A stretch of 64,000 nt of DNA from Novosphingobium percolationis (GTDB taxonomy: Bacteria > Pseudomonadota > Alphaproteobacteria > Sphingomonadales > Sphingomonadaceae). The notes beneath the pieces were generated by a model. It made no database searches. It was not told the origin of the DNA and was given only the letters and a program-made list of their open reading frames with translations. Positions 23,885-32,418 of this stretch are shown piece by piece (the stretch's first letter is position 1; every line of letters begins with the position of its first letter). The position numbers and the translations under genes are program-made. The DNA lies in contig NZ_JAILYM010000002.1 in assembly GCF_020179425.1 (NCBI RefSeq), positions 434,001 to 498,000 on the forward strand. The letters run 5' to 3'.

Positions 23885-25738
23885 ATGGCTACCGGACCTT
23901 CGACGACCACCGATCCGTTCCTGCTCGCGCTTGAACCCAACGTCACCATCACCTCGATCCTCACCACGGGCGACGCCCTGACCGGCAGCACCACCGGCGT
24001 GTTCGGCGGCATTCCCGACGGCATCGGCGCGTTCGACAACGGCGACGGCACCGTCACCGTGATCCTCGATCACGAAATCGCCAGCGGCGGTTCGGTCCGC
24101 GACCATGGCGGCACCGGCGCCTACATCGACACCATGATCATCGACAAGTCGACCCTGGCCGTTGTCGGCGGTGACGATGCGATGAAGACCGTCAACCTCT
24201 GGAACGGCACGCAATACGTCGCCGGCACCACCAACTTCAGCCGCTTCTGCTCGGGCGACCTGGCCGACGCCACGGCCTATTTCAACGTCGCCACGGGCGT
24301 CGGCACCGATGCGCGCATCTTCCTGACGGGCGAGGAATCGGGCGTCGAAGGCCGCGCGGTCGCCACGATCGTATCGGGCGCCAACGCCGGCACCGCCTAT
24401 GAACTGCCCGCGCTCGGCAACCTCTCGTTCGAGAATCTGACGGCGAACCCTTTCGCCCAGAACAAGACCATCGTTGCCGCCACTGACGACGGCCAGAACG
24501 GCCAGGTCTACATCTACGTCGGCCAGAAGCAGGCCACCGGCACCGAAGTCGACAAGGCCGGCCTCACCAACGGTTCGCTGTTCGGCATCAAGGTGACCGG
24601 TTTCACCGACGAAACCAACCTCACCGCCGCCAACGGCACGTTCTCGCTCGAACAGATCGTCGATGCCGCGAACAAGACCGGTGCGCAGATCGACGCCGCC
24701 AGCGAATCGCAGGGCGTCACCAGCTTCCTGCGCCCCGAAGACAGCGCCTGGGATCCGGAACACCCCAACGTCCTGTACTTCACCACGACCAACAGCTTCA
24801 CCGGCAACTCGCGCCTCTACAAGGCGACCTTCGCCGACATCAGCAACCCCGAAGCGGGTGGCACGATCGAAGCCGTGCTCGATGGCAGCGAAGGCCAGCA
24901 CATGTTCGACAACCTGACCGTGGCGAACGGCAAGGTCATCCTGCAGGAAGATCCGGGCAACAACGCCTACATCGCCAAGGTCTATGAATACGACATCGCC
25001 ACCGACACGCTGTCGTCGATCCTGACCTTCGACCCGGCCAAGTTCACTCCGGCGGCCGCCGGTTTCATCACGCAGGACGAGGAAAGCTCGGGCGTGATCG
25101 ACGTCACTTCGATCTGGGGCGATGCCGACACCCGCGCCTATCTGCTTGATGCGCAGATCCACAAGACGACCGGCGATCCGGCAACCATCGAGCAGGGCCA
25201 GCTCCTGCTGATGAAGGTCGACGACGTCCAGGACGGCGCCAACGGCGACGACGTGCTGAACGGCGATGCCGCCGCCAACACGATCCGCGGCTTCAACGGC
25301 AACGACACCATCCGCGGCGGTTCGAACAACGACACGCTGTTCGGCAACAACGGCAACGACGTGCTCGATGGCATGACCGGCAACGACGTGCTCGTCGGCG
25401 GCCGTGGCGACGACCGCCTGACCGGCGGCGCAGGACGCGACACCTTCGACTACAGCCGCCTCGAAGACGGCAAGAAAGCCCCGGCGGGCAATGACACGAT
25501 CACCGATTTCACCCACGGCCAGGACGTGATCCTGCTGGGCGAAGGCGTGTGGTTCAAGGGCGAGACGCACGGCGACTTCAACGCCGATGGCGTGGCCGAC
25601 ACCCGCGTCACGCTAACCAGCGGCGGCACGCTGACGCTGCTGGGCGTCAGCCAGGTCGAGGAAGGCGATTTCGCCACCACCTCGGGCTTCGGCGCGACCG
25701 GCTATGATCGTGCGTTCCACGACCTGATGATCGCCTGA
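23885..25738 (+). CDS. PhoX/DUF839-like phosphatase with C-terminal RTX repeats
   Basis: A 617-residue protein without a Sec signal. Residues about 15-445 resemble the DUF839/PhoX propeller: VILDHEIASGGSVRDHGGTG, RFCSGDLADATAYFN, FLTGEESGVEGRAV, NKTIVAATDDGQNGQVYIYV and LRPEDSAWDPEHPNVLYFTT. PhoX enzymes are calcium- and iron-dependent alkaline phosphatases. Residues about 455-525 hold RTX nonapeptides (GFNGNDTIRGGSNNDTLFG and following), then ITDFTHGQDVILL, so export by a type I system is likely. It lacks the GDFVL tail of the other RTX proteins in the window. Catalytic activity is inferred. Confidence 0.75.
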   Translation: MATGPSTTTDPFLLALEPNVTITSILTTGDALTGSTTGVFGGIPDGIGAFDNGDGTVTVILDHEIASGGSVRDHGGTGAYIDTMIIDKSTLAVVGGDDAMKTVNLWNGTQYVAGTTNFSRFCSGDLADATAYFNVATGVGTDARIFLTGEESGVEGRAVATIVSGANAGTAYELPALGNLSFENLTANPFAQNKTIVAATDDGQNGQVYIYVGQKQATGTEVDKAGLTNGSLFGIKVTGFTDETNLTAANGTFSLEQIVDAANKTGAQIDAASESQGVTSFLRPEDSAWDPEHPNVLYFTTTNSFTGNSRLYKATFADISNPEAGGTIEAVLDGSEGQHMFDNLTVANGKVILQEDPGNNAYIAKVYEYDIATDTLSSILTFDPAKFTPAAAGFITQDEESSGVIDVTSIWGDADTRAYLLDAQIHKTTGDPATIEQGQLLLMKVDDVQDGANGDDVLNGDAAANTIRGFNGNDTIRGGSNNDTLFGNNGNDVLDGMTGNDVLVGGRGDDRLTGGAGRDTFDYSRLEDGKKAPAGNDTITDFTHGQDVILLGEGVWFKGETHGDFNADGVADTRVTLTSGGTLTLLGVSQVEEGDFATTSGFGATGYDRAFHDLMIA

Positions 25739-25756
25739 TCGCCTGATCGCCTGATC
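25733..25756. repeat. 8-bp tandem repeat across the PhoX-like stop codon
   Basis: GCCTGATC is repeated three times in a row, the first copy containing the TGA stop codon at 25736-25738. Slippage by one unit would leave the stop intact. Probably a replication-slippage product. Confidence 0.6.
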
Positions 25757-25785
25757 GTCCGCGTCCGGCAACGGATGAGGCAACG

Positions 25786-25816
25786 GGGGCCGGTCCGCAA
25801 CCTGCGGGCCGGCCCC
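25786..25816. terminator. GC-rich hairpin terminator after the PhoX-like gene
   Basis: GGGGCCGGTCCGC pairs with GCGGGCCGGCCCC (one G-T pair) around a five-base loop, 48 bases after the stop. No T run follows on either strand, so it may be a structural terminator only. The rest of 25817-25938 holds a GGAGG before the next start and nothing else clear. Confidence 0.55.
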
Positions 25817-25938
25817 TCGTCCTTGGCGATGGCAGCCTTTGCTGCAGCCTTTGCCGACACGCCCGCCGCTTCGCCCCACTTGTTCACTTTATGTTCTTAT
25901 TCTAGCGTGCGCTTCAGGAGGTCTGGAGTCGCAGCACT

Positions 25939-26475
25939 ATGGTTACGGTGACGGTCGCCAAGGCGGCGGGTTCGATGGTCTGGTTCGATCGGCTGGTCGC
26001 ACTGGCGGACGCGCTGGCCTGGCCGCTGGCGTTGATCGCTATGGCGCTGCTATTCCGCGCGCAATGGCGGGCGCTGTTGCACCGGCTCGACGAATTGCGC
26101 TGGGGCGACAAGTCGGCGCGCTTTTCGCGGCGGCTCGACCGGCTGGAGCGCACCGCGCCCTTTCCGCCGCCGCTCCCCGCGCCGGACGAGGAGCCCGAGC
26201 TGGCACTGTCGGGCGATCACGCGCGCTTTTTGCAACTGCTGGAAATTTCGCCCAGCGCCGCCGTGCTGGATGCATGGGGGCGGGTCGAGGAGGGACTGGC
26301 GCGCCTGACGCGGCGTGGCCGGACCGAGGCGTTGGACTTGCGTGTCCGCGCGCAAGTGGCCGAACTCGCGGCGCTGCGGGCCGAGGCGACGCGCGGGGAA
26401 GCGGTCACCGTGCCCGATGCGCTGCGCTTCCGCGTCGCGGCCAAGCGCGTGCTGAACGAGATCAACCTGGCGTGA
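25939..26475 (+). CDS. Membrane protein of unknown function
   Basis: A 178-residue protein with one N-terminal TM segment (LAWPLALIAMALLFRAQW) and a cytoplasmic part rich in Arg, Glu and Leu that is mostly helical (HRLDELRWGDKSARFSRRLD; GRVEEGLARLTRRGRTEALD). I do not recognise the family. Its last 14 bases overlap the end of the convergent COG4705-like gene. Confidence 0.7.
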   Translation: MVTVTVAKAAGSMVWFDRLVALADALAWPLALIAMALLFRAQWRALLHRLDELRWGDKSARFSRRLDRLERTAPFPPPLPAPDEEPELALSGDHARFLQLLEISPSAAVLDAWGRVEEGLARLTRRGRTEALDLRVRAQVAELAALRAEATRGEAVTVPDALRFRVAAKRVLNEINLA

Positions 26476-27217
26476 TGCCACCCTTGGCGCGCTGCGGCAG
26501 CACCGCCACCAGCAGCACGATCGCGACCAGCAGCACCGTCGAGGCCAGCGGGCGGCTGAAATCGAGCCCGCCCTTGGCCAGCGGCTTGTCGAGGAAATCG
26601 CCCACCGTCGCGCCCAGCGGGCGGGTGAGGATGAACGCCGCCCAGAACAGCGCCACGCGGTTGACGCGGGTCGTGAAGTAGAGCGCCGCGATCCCTGCGA
26701 GCGCGATGGCGAACACGGTCGCCCCGCCCAGATAGCCGAGGCCATTGGTATCCGCCGTCCAGTCGCCCAGCGCGGTGCCCAGCGTCTGCGACAGCGAGAT
26801 CGTCAGCCAGTAGAACCACTCCGAGCGCCGGTCGGTCAGATGGTCGATCTTCACCGCGCCGGTCACGAAATGCCACGCCGCCAGCGAGGCGAGCACCAGG
26901 GCCAGCAGCAGCGCCGAACCGCCGGCATAGCCGATGCCGAGCGAGCGCGTGGCGAAATCGGCCAGCGTCGTGCCCGCCGTGGTCGAGGCGATGATCGTCG
27001 CCCAGTAGAGCGCCGGGCGGAAGCGGTCCGCGCGCACTTGCGCCATGGCCAGCACCAGCAGCACGGCCACGAAGATGCCGGTGCTGGCAAGATAGCCGAA
27101 ATCGAAGGTCATCGACAGCGTGTCGCCCGCCGTCTCGCCCAGCGTGGTGGCGAGGATCTTGATGATCCAGAAGCCGAGCGTGGCCGCCGCCACCTTGCTG
27201 CCGCGAACGTCACCCAT
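26462..27217 (-). CDS. COG4705-like multi-TM membrane protein
   Basis: A 251-residue integral membrane protein with about seven TM segments and repeated polar (L/I)(G/A)xTLGDxxxD-type motifs: ILATTLGETAGDTLSMTF, TTAGTTLADFATRSLGIGYA, QTLGTALGDWTADTNGLGYL and RPLGATVGDFLDKP. This repeated motif is typical of the COG4705 group of membrane proteins. Function unknown. It lies upstream of crtZ on the same strand order (its stop faces away), with five bases between its start and the crtZ stop, so crtZ and this gene are probably one transcript. Confidence 0.82.
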   Translation of the reverse strand: MGDVRGSKVAAATLGFWIIKILATTLGETAGDTLSMTFDFGYLASTGIFVAVLLVLAMAQVRADRFRPALYWATIIASTTAGTTLADFATRSLGIGYAGGSALLLALVLASLAAWHFVTGAVKIDHLTDRRSEWFYWLTISLSQTLGTALGDWTADTNGLGYLGGATVFAIALAGIAALYFTTRVNRVALFWAAFILTRPLGATVGDFLDKPLAKGGLDFSRPLASTVLLVAIVLLVAVLPQRAKGGITPG

Positions 27218-27222
27218 GCGTC

Positions 27223-27738
27223 TTACTCCACCGCCTCGCGCAGTACGGCGATACCACGCTCGCGCTGTGCTTTCAGTTCCTGCTTCAGCACGGCGGGATC
27301 GCGCGCGAACACGAAGCCGAAGCTGACGCCGCCTTCCTTGCCCTGTGTGGCATGGTGCAGCTTGTGCGCCTGGACCAGCCGCTTGGCATAGCCCCGGTTG
27401 GGTACGTAGCGAAACCAGCGCTGGTGGACGAGGCCATCATGAACCAATGTGTAGATCACGCCATAGAACAGCACGCCCAGGCCGATCCACGTGCCTGGCC
27501 ACCAGGCCCGAGCCCCCATGATCAGCGGGCTGCCCAGCGCGAACATGCTTATCGACATCGCCGCGCCGACCAGCGCGTAGAGATCGTTCTTCTCGAAGAA
27601 GCGGTCGTGGCGTTCGTGGTGGTCGCGATGCCAGCCCCAGCCGAAGCCGTGCATGATGTACTTGTGGCTGGACCACGCGACGCCCTCCATGGCGAGCACG
27701 GTGGCGAGTACGATGACGATGGCAAGCACGGTATCCAT
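27223..27738 (-). CDS. crtZ: Beta-carotene hydroxylase CrtZ
   Basis: Non-haem di-iron hydroxylase (171 residues) that adds 3-hydroxyl groups to beta-carotene to form zeaxanthin, a step in the pigments of sphingomonads. The conserved histidine clusters are present: HKYIMH (25-30), HRDHH with ERH (37-44), HDGLVH and HKLHH. Four hydrophobic segments place it in the membrane. The ATG at 27738 gives the family length; upstream in-frame codons are read-through. No other crt gene is in the window. Confidence 0.95.
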   Translation of the reverse strand: MDTVLAIVIVLATVLAMEGVAWSSHKYIMHGFGWGWHRDHHERHDRFFEKNDLYALVGAAMSISMFALGSPLIMGARAWWPGTWIGLGVLFYGVIYTLVHDGLVHQRWFRYVPNRGYAKRLVQAHKLHHATQGKEGGVSFGFVFARDPAVLKQELKAQRERGIAVLREAVE

Positions 27739-27887
27739 GGGGTCGTCTCTACTCTCTCGCGCGACAATCCGCGACACTTTCTGGCCGGGATGAGACAACC
27801 GATTTCGCGGCCATTCATGGGGTTGGCGACATGGTCCTTCGGGTGAGCGGCACGAAATCCGCCGCCCGGAAACAAAGGACCAACGCC

Positions 27888-28256
27888 ATGAAGAAGCTCG
27901 TTCTTGCCGCCCTTGTCCCCGCCGCGATCCTGTCGGCCGCCGCGCCTGCCAGCGCGCAAGGCTGGGGCCGCCATCACAACGATGCCGCGCATTCCACCCC
28001 GGCGCGCAACGCCGATATCCGCCAGGACATCGACGGCCTGCGCTGGCAGATCGACAAGGCGCAACGAAACCGCGCCATTTCAGGCCGTGAGGCCGAAGGC
28101 CTGCGCCGCGAAGCGCGCGAGATCCAGCGCCAGTACGCCTATTTCGCGCGCGGCGGGCTGGACCGGAGCGAATATCGCACGCTCGAACGTCGCGTCGCCA
28201 ATGTCCGCGCGCACTTGCGCATGGAGCGCTGGGACCGCGATGGCCGTCGCGGCTGA
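27888..28256 (+). CDS. Small exported protein, unknown function
   Basis: A 122-residue protein with a Sec signal peptide (MKKLVLAALVPAAILSAAAP, cleavage after ASA), then a His-containing segment (GWGRHHNDAAHS) and two helical stretches (QDIDGLRWQIDKAQRNRAIS; LRREAREIQRQYAYFARGGL). The pattern of paired helices resembles small periplasmic proteins common in sphingomonads, but I cannot name the family. It is divergent from crtZ, with about 150 bases between them, and precedes leuC by 90 bases. Confidence 0.75.
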   Translation: MKKLVLAALVPAAILSAAAPASAQGWGRHHNDAAHSTPARNADIRQDIDGLRWQIDKAQRNRAISGREAEGLRREAREIQRQYAYFARGGLDRSEYRTLERRVANVRAHLRMERWDRDGRRG

Positions 28257-28263
28257 GCAAAGG

Positions 28264-28280
28264 GCGTAATTAAATTACGC
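28264..28280. promoter_or_regulatory. Perfect 17-bp palindrome before leuC
   Basis: GCGTAATTAAATTACGC is a perfect inverted repeat (8-bp arms, one central base), 66 bases before the leuC start. A related sequence, GCGCAATTAAATACCGC (14 of 17 identical), occurs at 32315-32331 after leuD. Both are in intergenic DNA before a gene start. They look like binding sites of one regulator. Confidence 0.45.
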
Positions 28281-28345
28281 GATCGGGCAACAAGGCGCGC
28301 CTTTCCTGCTTGAAAAGCGGGCGGGGCGCGCCTAACCCGCTGGCC

Positions 28346-29776
28346 ATGGCTCAGAACCCGCGCACGCTCTACCAGAAGATCTGGGATTCCCACGTTGTCG
28401 AAAATCGCGACGATGGCACCAGCCTGATCTACATCGACCGACACCTCGTCCACGAGGTGACGAGCCCGCAGGCGTTCGAGGCGCTGCGCGTGGCCGGGCG
28501 CAAGGTGCGCCGTCCCGACCTGACGCTGGCGGTGCCCGACCACAACCTGCCCACCACCGCGCGGCGCGATGCGGCGGGCAACCGCCTGCCGATCGAGGAC
28601 GCCGAAAGCGCGCAGCAGCTCGCCATGCTGGAAAAGAATGCCCCCGCCTTCGGCATCCGCTACATCGGCGCGACCGACCGCGAACAGGGCATCGTCCACG
28701 TCGTCGGGCCGGAGCAGGGCTTCTCGCTGCCCGGTGCGACGATCGTGTGCGGCGACAGCCACACCGCCTGCCACGGCGGCCTCGGCGCGCTGGCCTTCGG
28801 CATCGGCACCAGCGAGGTCGAGCATGTGCTCGCCACGCAGACCTTGCTGCTCAAGCAGTCGAAGGCGATGGAAGTGCGCGTCGAAGGCACGCTGACCCCC
28901 GGCGTCTCGGCCAAGGACGTGGTGCTGCACATCACCGGCGTACTGGGCGCCTCGGGCGGCACCGGCTATGTCATCGAATATACCGGCAACGTGATCCGCG
29001 ACCTGTCGATCGAGGGCCGCCTGACCGTGTCGAACATGGCGATCGAACACGGCGCGCGCGCCGGGTTGATCGCGCCCGACGACAAGACCTTCGCCTACCT
29101 CAAGGGCCGCCCCTATGCGCCCAAGGGTGCCGAATGGGATGCCGCCGTGGCATGGTGGACCAGCCTCGCCACCGATCCGGGCGCGAAGTACGACAAGGTC
29201 GTGGTGATCGACGCCGCCGATATCGCGCCTTCGGTCACCTGGGGCACCAGTCCCGAAGACGTGCTGCCGATCACCGCGGTGGTTCCGGCGCCCGAAAGCT
29301 TTGCCGATGCATCCAAGCAGGAAGCCGCACGCAAGTCGCTCGACTACATGGGGCTCGTCCCCGGCCAGCGGCTGCAGGACGTCGAGGTCCAGAACATCTT
29401 CATCGGCAGCTGCACCAACAGCCGCATCGAGGACCTGCGCGCCGCCGCCGCGATCCTCAAGGGCCGCACCAAGGCCGCCAACGTCAAGTGGGCGATCGTC
29501 GTGCCGGGCTCGGGGCTGGTCAAGGAACAGGCCGAGGCTGAAGGGCTGGACAAGGTGTTCACCGACGCCGGCTTCGAATGGCGTGAACCGGGCTGCTCGG
29601 CGTGCCTCGGCATGAACCCGGACAAGGTGCCCGCAGGCGAACGCTGCGCGTCCACCAGCAACCGCAACTTCGTCGGTCGCCAGGGGCCGGGCGCGCGCAC
29701 CCACCTCGTCAGCCCGGCAATGGCCGCTGCCGCCGCCGTGACGGGCAAGCTGACCGACGTTCGCGACCTCGTCTGA
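28346..29776 (+). CDS. leuC: 3-isopropylmalate dehydratase large subunit
   Basis: LeuC (476 residues) with LeuD isomerises 2- to 3-isopropylmalate in leucine synthesis, using a 4Fe-4S cluster. It starts [18 protein letters not shown] and contains the aconitase-family signatures: [34 protein letters not shown] and GCSACLGMN, which supply the three cluster cysteines. leuD is not adjacent: three genes (29.9-31.7 kb) lie between. A palindromic site lies 66 bases upstream. Confidence 0.96.
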   Translation: MAQNPRTLYQKIWDSHVVENRDDGTSLIYIDRHLVHEVTSPQAFEALRVAGRKVRRPDLTLAVPDHNLPTTARRDAAGNRLPIEDAESAQQLAMLEKNAPAFGIRYIGATDREQGIVHVVGPEQGFSLPGATIVCGDSHTACHGGLGALAFGIGTSEVEHVLATQTLLLKQSKAMEVRVEGTLTPGVSAKDVVLHITGVLGASGGTGYVIEYTGNVIRDLSIEGRLTVSNMAIEHGARAGLIAPDDKTFAYLKGRPYAPKGAEWDAAVAWWTSLATDPGAKYDKVVVIDAADIAPSVTWGTSPEDVLPITAVVPAPESFADASKQEAARKSLDYMGLVPGQRLQDVEVQNIFIGSCTNSRIEDLRAAAAILKGRTKAANVKWAIVVPGSGLVKEQAEAEGLDKVFTDAGFEWREPGCSACLGMNPDKVPAGERCASTSNRNFVGRQGPGARTHLVSPAMAAAAAVTGKLTDVRDLV

Positions 29777-29789
29777 GGCTCGTCCATCT

Positions 29790-29811
29790 CCCCTCCCGCG
29801 TTCGGGAGGGG
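29790..29811. repeat. Dispersed GC-rich hairpin element after leuC
   Basis: CCCCTCCCG (29790-29798) and CGGGAGGGG (29803-29811) form a perfect 9-bp stem with a four-base loop, 14 bases after the leuC stop, followed by TTGGGGGTGGG. It is the clearest copy of the hairpin type dispersed in this window and may end or attenuate leuC transcription. Confidence 0.6.
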
Positions 29812-29882
29812 TTGGGGGTGGGCAGGTTTACACGCCCCCGTCCGCGCACTAGCCTCACCCCTTCCACACGGAGGGGACGGGG

Positions 29883-30947
29883 ATGGAACTGATCAAGGGT
29901 GTCCGCGCGCAGGAACGCCTTTATGGCGGCGTGCTGTGGCTGGTCTCGGTGGTCTTTGCAGGCTTCCTGATCGGGCTTGGCAATCTCGTGATCGGCGACC
30001 TGCCGCTCGTCGATGAAACGGTCATCGCCGCGCCCGCCGGGCCGAGCGCGGCGCAGCAGCGCCTCTCGGCCGAACTGGCCAGTGCAACCGTCACCGCCGC
30101 GCGGATCGACGACAAGCTGGAGATCCAGCGCCTGCAATTGACCCAGGCGCAGCGCGCCTCGCAGACCGCCAGCGAGACCTTCAAGGCGTGGATCGCCGCG
30201 CGCACCGCCACCACCGATCCGCAGCAGGACCCCGAAGTGCTGTCGCGCACCCGCGCGCTCGAACAGCTCAAGGACACCGAGCGTACCATCCAGTCGCGCA
30301 TCGCCACGCTGGAGAACGACAAGGTCCCGCTCGAACAGCGCATGAGTGCGATTCGGCTGGCGCAATACCAGGCGGAGCGCGATGCGGTGCCCGCGCAGGA
30401 ACGCGCGCGCTTCTGGCAGGAACTGCGCGTGTTCGCCCTGCGCCTCGCCATCACGCTGCCGATGCTGGCGGCGGCGGCGTGGATGGTCGTGAAGAAGCGC
30501 CAGAGCGATTACTGGCCGCTGGCGCGCGGCTTCGTGCTCGCCGCCGTGTTCGTGTTCTTCGTCGAACTGGTGCCCTACCTGCCGAGCTACGGCGGCTATG
30601 TCCGCTACGCCGTGGGCATCGCGCTGACGCTGGCGGCGGGGCACTTCCTGATCCGCAACATGCGCGCCTGGCTCGCCAGCCGACAGGCGGCCGAGGCGCA
30701 GGGCGAGGCGGAGCGCCGCGCGCGCGTCGATCAGGACGAAGCCTTCCGCAAGATGGCCGCGAAGGTCTGCCCCGGCTGCGACCGCCCCATCGCCACCACG
30801 GGCGAGGCCGAGGCCAACTTCTGCGTCCATTGCGGGCTGACGTTGTTCGATCACTGCCACGCCTGCGATACGCGCAAGATGGCGTTCTTCCGCTTCTGCA
30901 TGACCTGCGGCGCGGCGTCGGACGAAAAGGCGCACGCACCGACTTGA
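29883..30947 (+). CDS. Membrane protein with coiled coil and C-terminal zinc ribbon
   Basis: A 354-residue protein: TM1 (GGVLWLVSVVFAGFLIGLGN), a helical, probably coiled-coil region outside the membrane (about 55-180), three TM segments (ALRLAITLPMLAAAAWMVV; FVLAAVFVFFVELVPYL; AVGIALTLAAGHFLI), and a C-terminal domain with four Cys pairs (CPGCDRP, CVHCGL, CHACDTRK, CMTCGA), a double zinc ribbon. I do not recognise the family. It overlaps the DNA glycosylase gene (TTGA), suggesting coupled translation. Confidence 0.75.
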   Translation: MELIKGVRAQERLYGGVLWLVSVVFAGFLIGLGNLVIGDLPLVDETVIAAPAGPSAAQQRLSAELASATVTAARIDDKLEIQRLQLTQAQRASQTASETFKAWIAARTATTDPQQDPEVLSRTRALEQLKDTERTIQSRIATLENDKVPLEQRMSAIRLAQYQAERDAVPAQERARFWQELRVFALRLAITLPMLAAAAWMVVKKRQSDYWPLARGFVLAAVFVFFVELVPYLPSYGGYVRYAVGIALTLAAGHFLIRNMRAWLASRQAAEAQGEAERRARVDQDEAFRKMAAKVCPGCDRPIATTGEAEANFCVHCGLTLFDHCHACDTRKMAFFRFCMTCGAASDEKAHAPT

Positions 30948-31444
30948 ACGAAGCGCCCAAATCCGCCTTCGCGCCCGTGGTTGCGCCCGATACGCGCGTG
31001 CTGGTGCTCGGCAGCCTGCCGGGCGAGGCCTCGCTGCGCGCCGCGCGCTACTACGCGCATCCGCAGAACCAGTTCTGGCGGCTGATCGGCGGCGTGATCG
31101 GGCGCGATGTGGCGGCGCTGGATTATGACGCGCGCCTTGCCGCCCTGCTGGCGGCAGGCATTGGCTTGTGGGACAGCGTGGCGCGTGCACGGCGGGCGGG
31201 CAGCCTCGATACCGCGATCCGCGAGGTGGAGGCGGCTCCGCTGGCAGAGCTCGCCGCCACGCTGCCGGCCTTGCGCGCGGTTGGCTTCAACGGCGGCACC
31301 TCGGCCCGCATCGGGCGTCGCCAGTTTGCCCCCAACAGCCCGCTGGCCTTCGTTCAGCTTGCGTCCAGCAGTCCGGCCTATTGCCGCGTTACGTGGCAAG
31401 AAAAGCAGGAATCGTGGAACGCCCTGCGAAAATTCCTGCGCTGA
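30944..31444 (+). CDS. DNA-deoxyinosine (hypoxanthine) glycosylase
   Basis: A 166-residue uracil-DNA-glycosylase-fold enzyme of the group that removes hypoxanthine from DNA. The key segment is VLVLGSLPGEASLRAARYYA followed by HPQNQFWRLIG; the C-terminal loop is QLASSSPAY. TTG at 30944 is the only start near the homology boundary and overlaps the previous stop (TTGA). Substrate choice (hypoxanthine versus uracil) is inferred from the HPQNxFW pattern. It lies between leuC and leuD for no evident metabolic reason. Confidence 0.82.
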   Translation: MNEAPKSAFAPVVAPDTRVLVLGSLPGEASLRAARYYAHPQNQFWRLIGGVIGRDVAALDYDARLAALLAAGIGLWDSVARARRAGSLDTAIREVEAAPLAELAATLPALRAVGFNGGTSARIGRRQFAPNSPLAFVQLASSSPAYCRVTWQEKQESWNALRKFLR

Positions 31445-31504
31445 AACTTGCAATTGCGGTCCGCCTCTCCGAACATGGCGGGCCTAACACTCAAGGAGCG
31501 TTGC

Positions 31505-31669
31505 GTGACCAAGAAGAGCGACAACTGGACCGGCAAGGCGGCGATGGCGGGTGCGGCGATCGGCTCGGCGGCCATTGCGGCGGCGTTGCTCTACGCCTCG
31601 CGTCGCAAGGAACGCGTCGAAAAGGCGGCCTCCAAGGCTCCCCCGGTCGACACGCCCGAAACCGACTGA
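31505..31669 (+). CDS. Small single-TM membrane protein
   Basis: A 54-residue protein starting at GTG 31505 with AAGGAG seven bases upstream. It has a basic N-terminus (TKKSDNWTGKAAM), one TM segment (AGAAIGSAAIAAALLYA) and a charged tail (SRRKERVEKAASKAPPVD). It is placed 40 bases before leuD. No family is recognised. Confidence 0.65.
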   Translation: MTKKSDNWTGKAAMAGAAIGSAAIAAALLYASRRKERVEKAASKAPPVDTPETD

Positions 31670-31709
31670 CCTCTTGCATGGCGCTTCGCCGCGATTATAG
31701 CGAAGCGCC

Positions 31710-32312
31710 ATGGACCCCGTGAACCAGATCGAAGGCCGCGCCTATCCGTTCGGCCTCAAGAACGTCGATACCGACGTCATCATCCCCGCGCACTGGCTGA
31801 AGACGATCAGCCGCGAAGGGTTGGGCAAGGGCGCGTTCGAAGCGATCCGCAAGGATCCGGATAACCTGTTCGACAGTCCCGAATATGCCGGCTCGCCGAT
31901 CCTCGTCGCGGGCGACAACTTCGGCTGCGGCTCCAGCCGCGAACACGCCGCCTGGGCGCTGGGCGACATGGGCATCAAGGCGGTCATCGCGCCCTCGTTC
32001 TCCGATATCTTTTCAGGGAACGCCTTCAAGAACGGCATCCTCACCGTCATTCTGCCGCAGGAAGCGGTCGATCGGCTGGTCGAAGTGGCGAAGACCGATC
32101 CGATCCACATCGACCTTGAAGCGCAGACGGTGACCACCCCGTTCCAGGATCGCTTCACCTTCGAGATCGACGCCTTCCGCAAGCACTGCCTGCTCAACGG
32201 TCTCGACGAAGTGGGCCTGACGCTGGCGCGGGACGTCGCGATTTCCAGCTACGAGCAGAAGCTCGCGGGCGAGCGCAGCTTCCTCACCCACGGCACGGCG
32301 ACGGCTGCTTAA
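31710..32312 (+). CDS. leuD: 3-isopropylmalate dehydratase small subunit
   Basis: LeuD (200 residues), partner of LeuC. Family segments: [20 protein letters not shown], the active-site loop [17 protein letters not shown] and [18 protein letters not shown]. It starts 40 bases after a small membrane protein gene and is about 1.9 kb from leuC, with three genes in between. Confidence 0.96.
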   Translation: MDPVNQIEGRAYPFGLKNVDTDVIIPAHWLKTISREGLGKGAFEAIRKDPDNLFDSPEYAGSPILVAGDNFGCGSSREHAAWALGDMGIKAVIAPSFSDIFSGNAFKNGILTVILPQEAVDRLVEVAKTDPIHIDLEAQTVTTPFQDRFTFEIDAFRKHCLLNGLDEVGLTLARDVAISSYEQKLAGERSFLTHGTATAA

Positions 32313-32314
32313 CC

Positions 32315-32331
32315 GCGCAATTAAATACCGC
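32315..32331. promoter_or_regulatory. Imperfect copy of the pre-leuC palindrome
   Basis: GCGCAATTAAATACCGC begins two bases after the leuD stop and 88 bases before the oxidoreductase start. It matches the pre-leuC site at 28264-28280 at 14 of 17 positions but is not a perfect palindrome. Confidence 0.35.
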
Positions 32332-32418
32332 TTCCCTTCGCGGGCGAATCTTGCTTTTCTGATCGGCGAACCGGGGCGCACCGACGCGCCTGCAACCGAT
32401 GTGCGGGAGAACAGATTC

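Noticed and set aside
28139..29704. 521-codon minus frame opposite leuC
   Set aside because: Antisense shadow of leuC, no motif.
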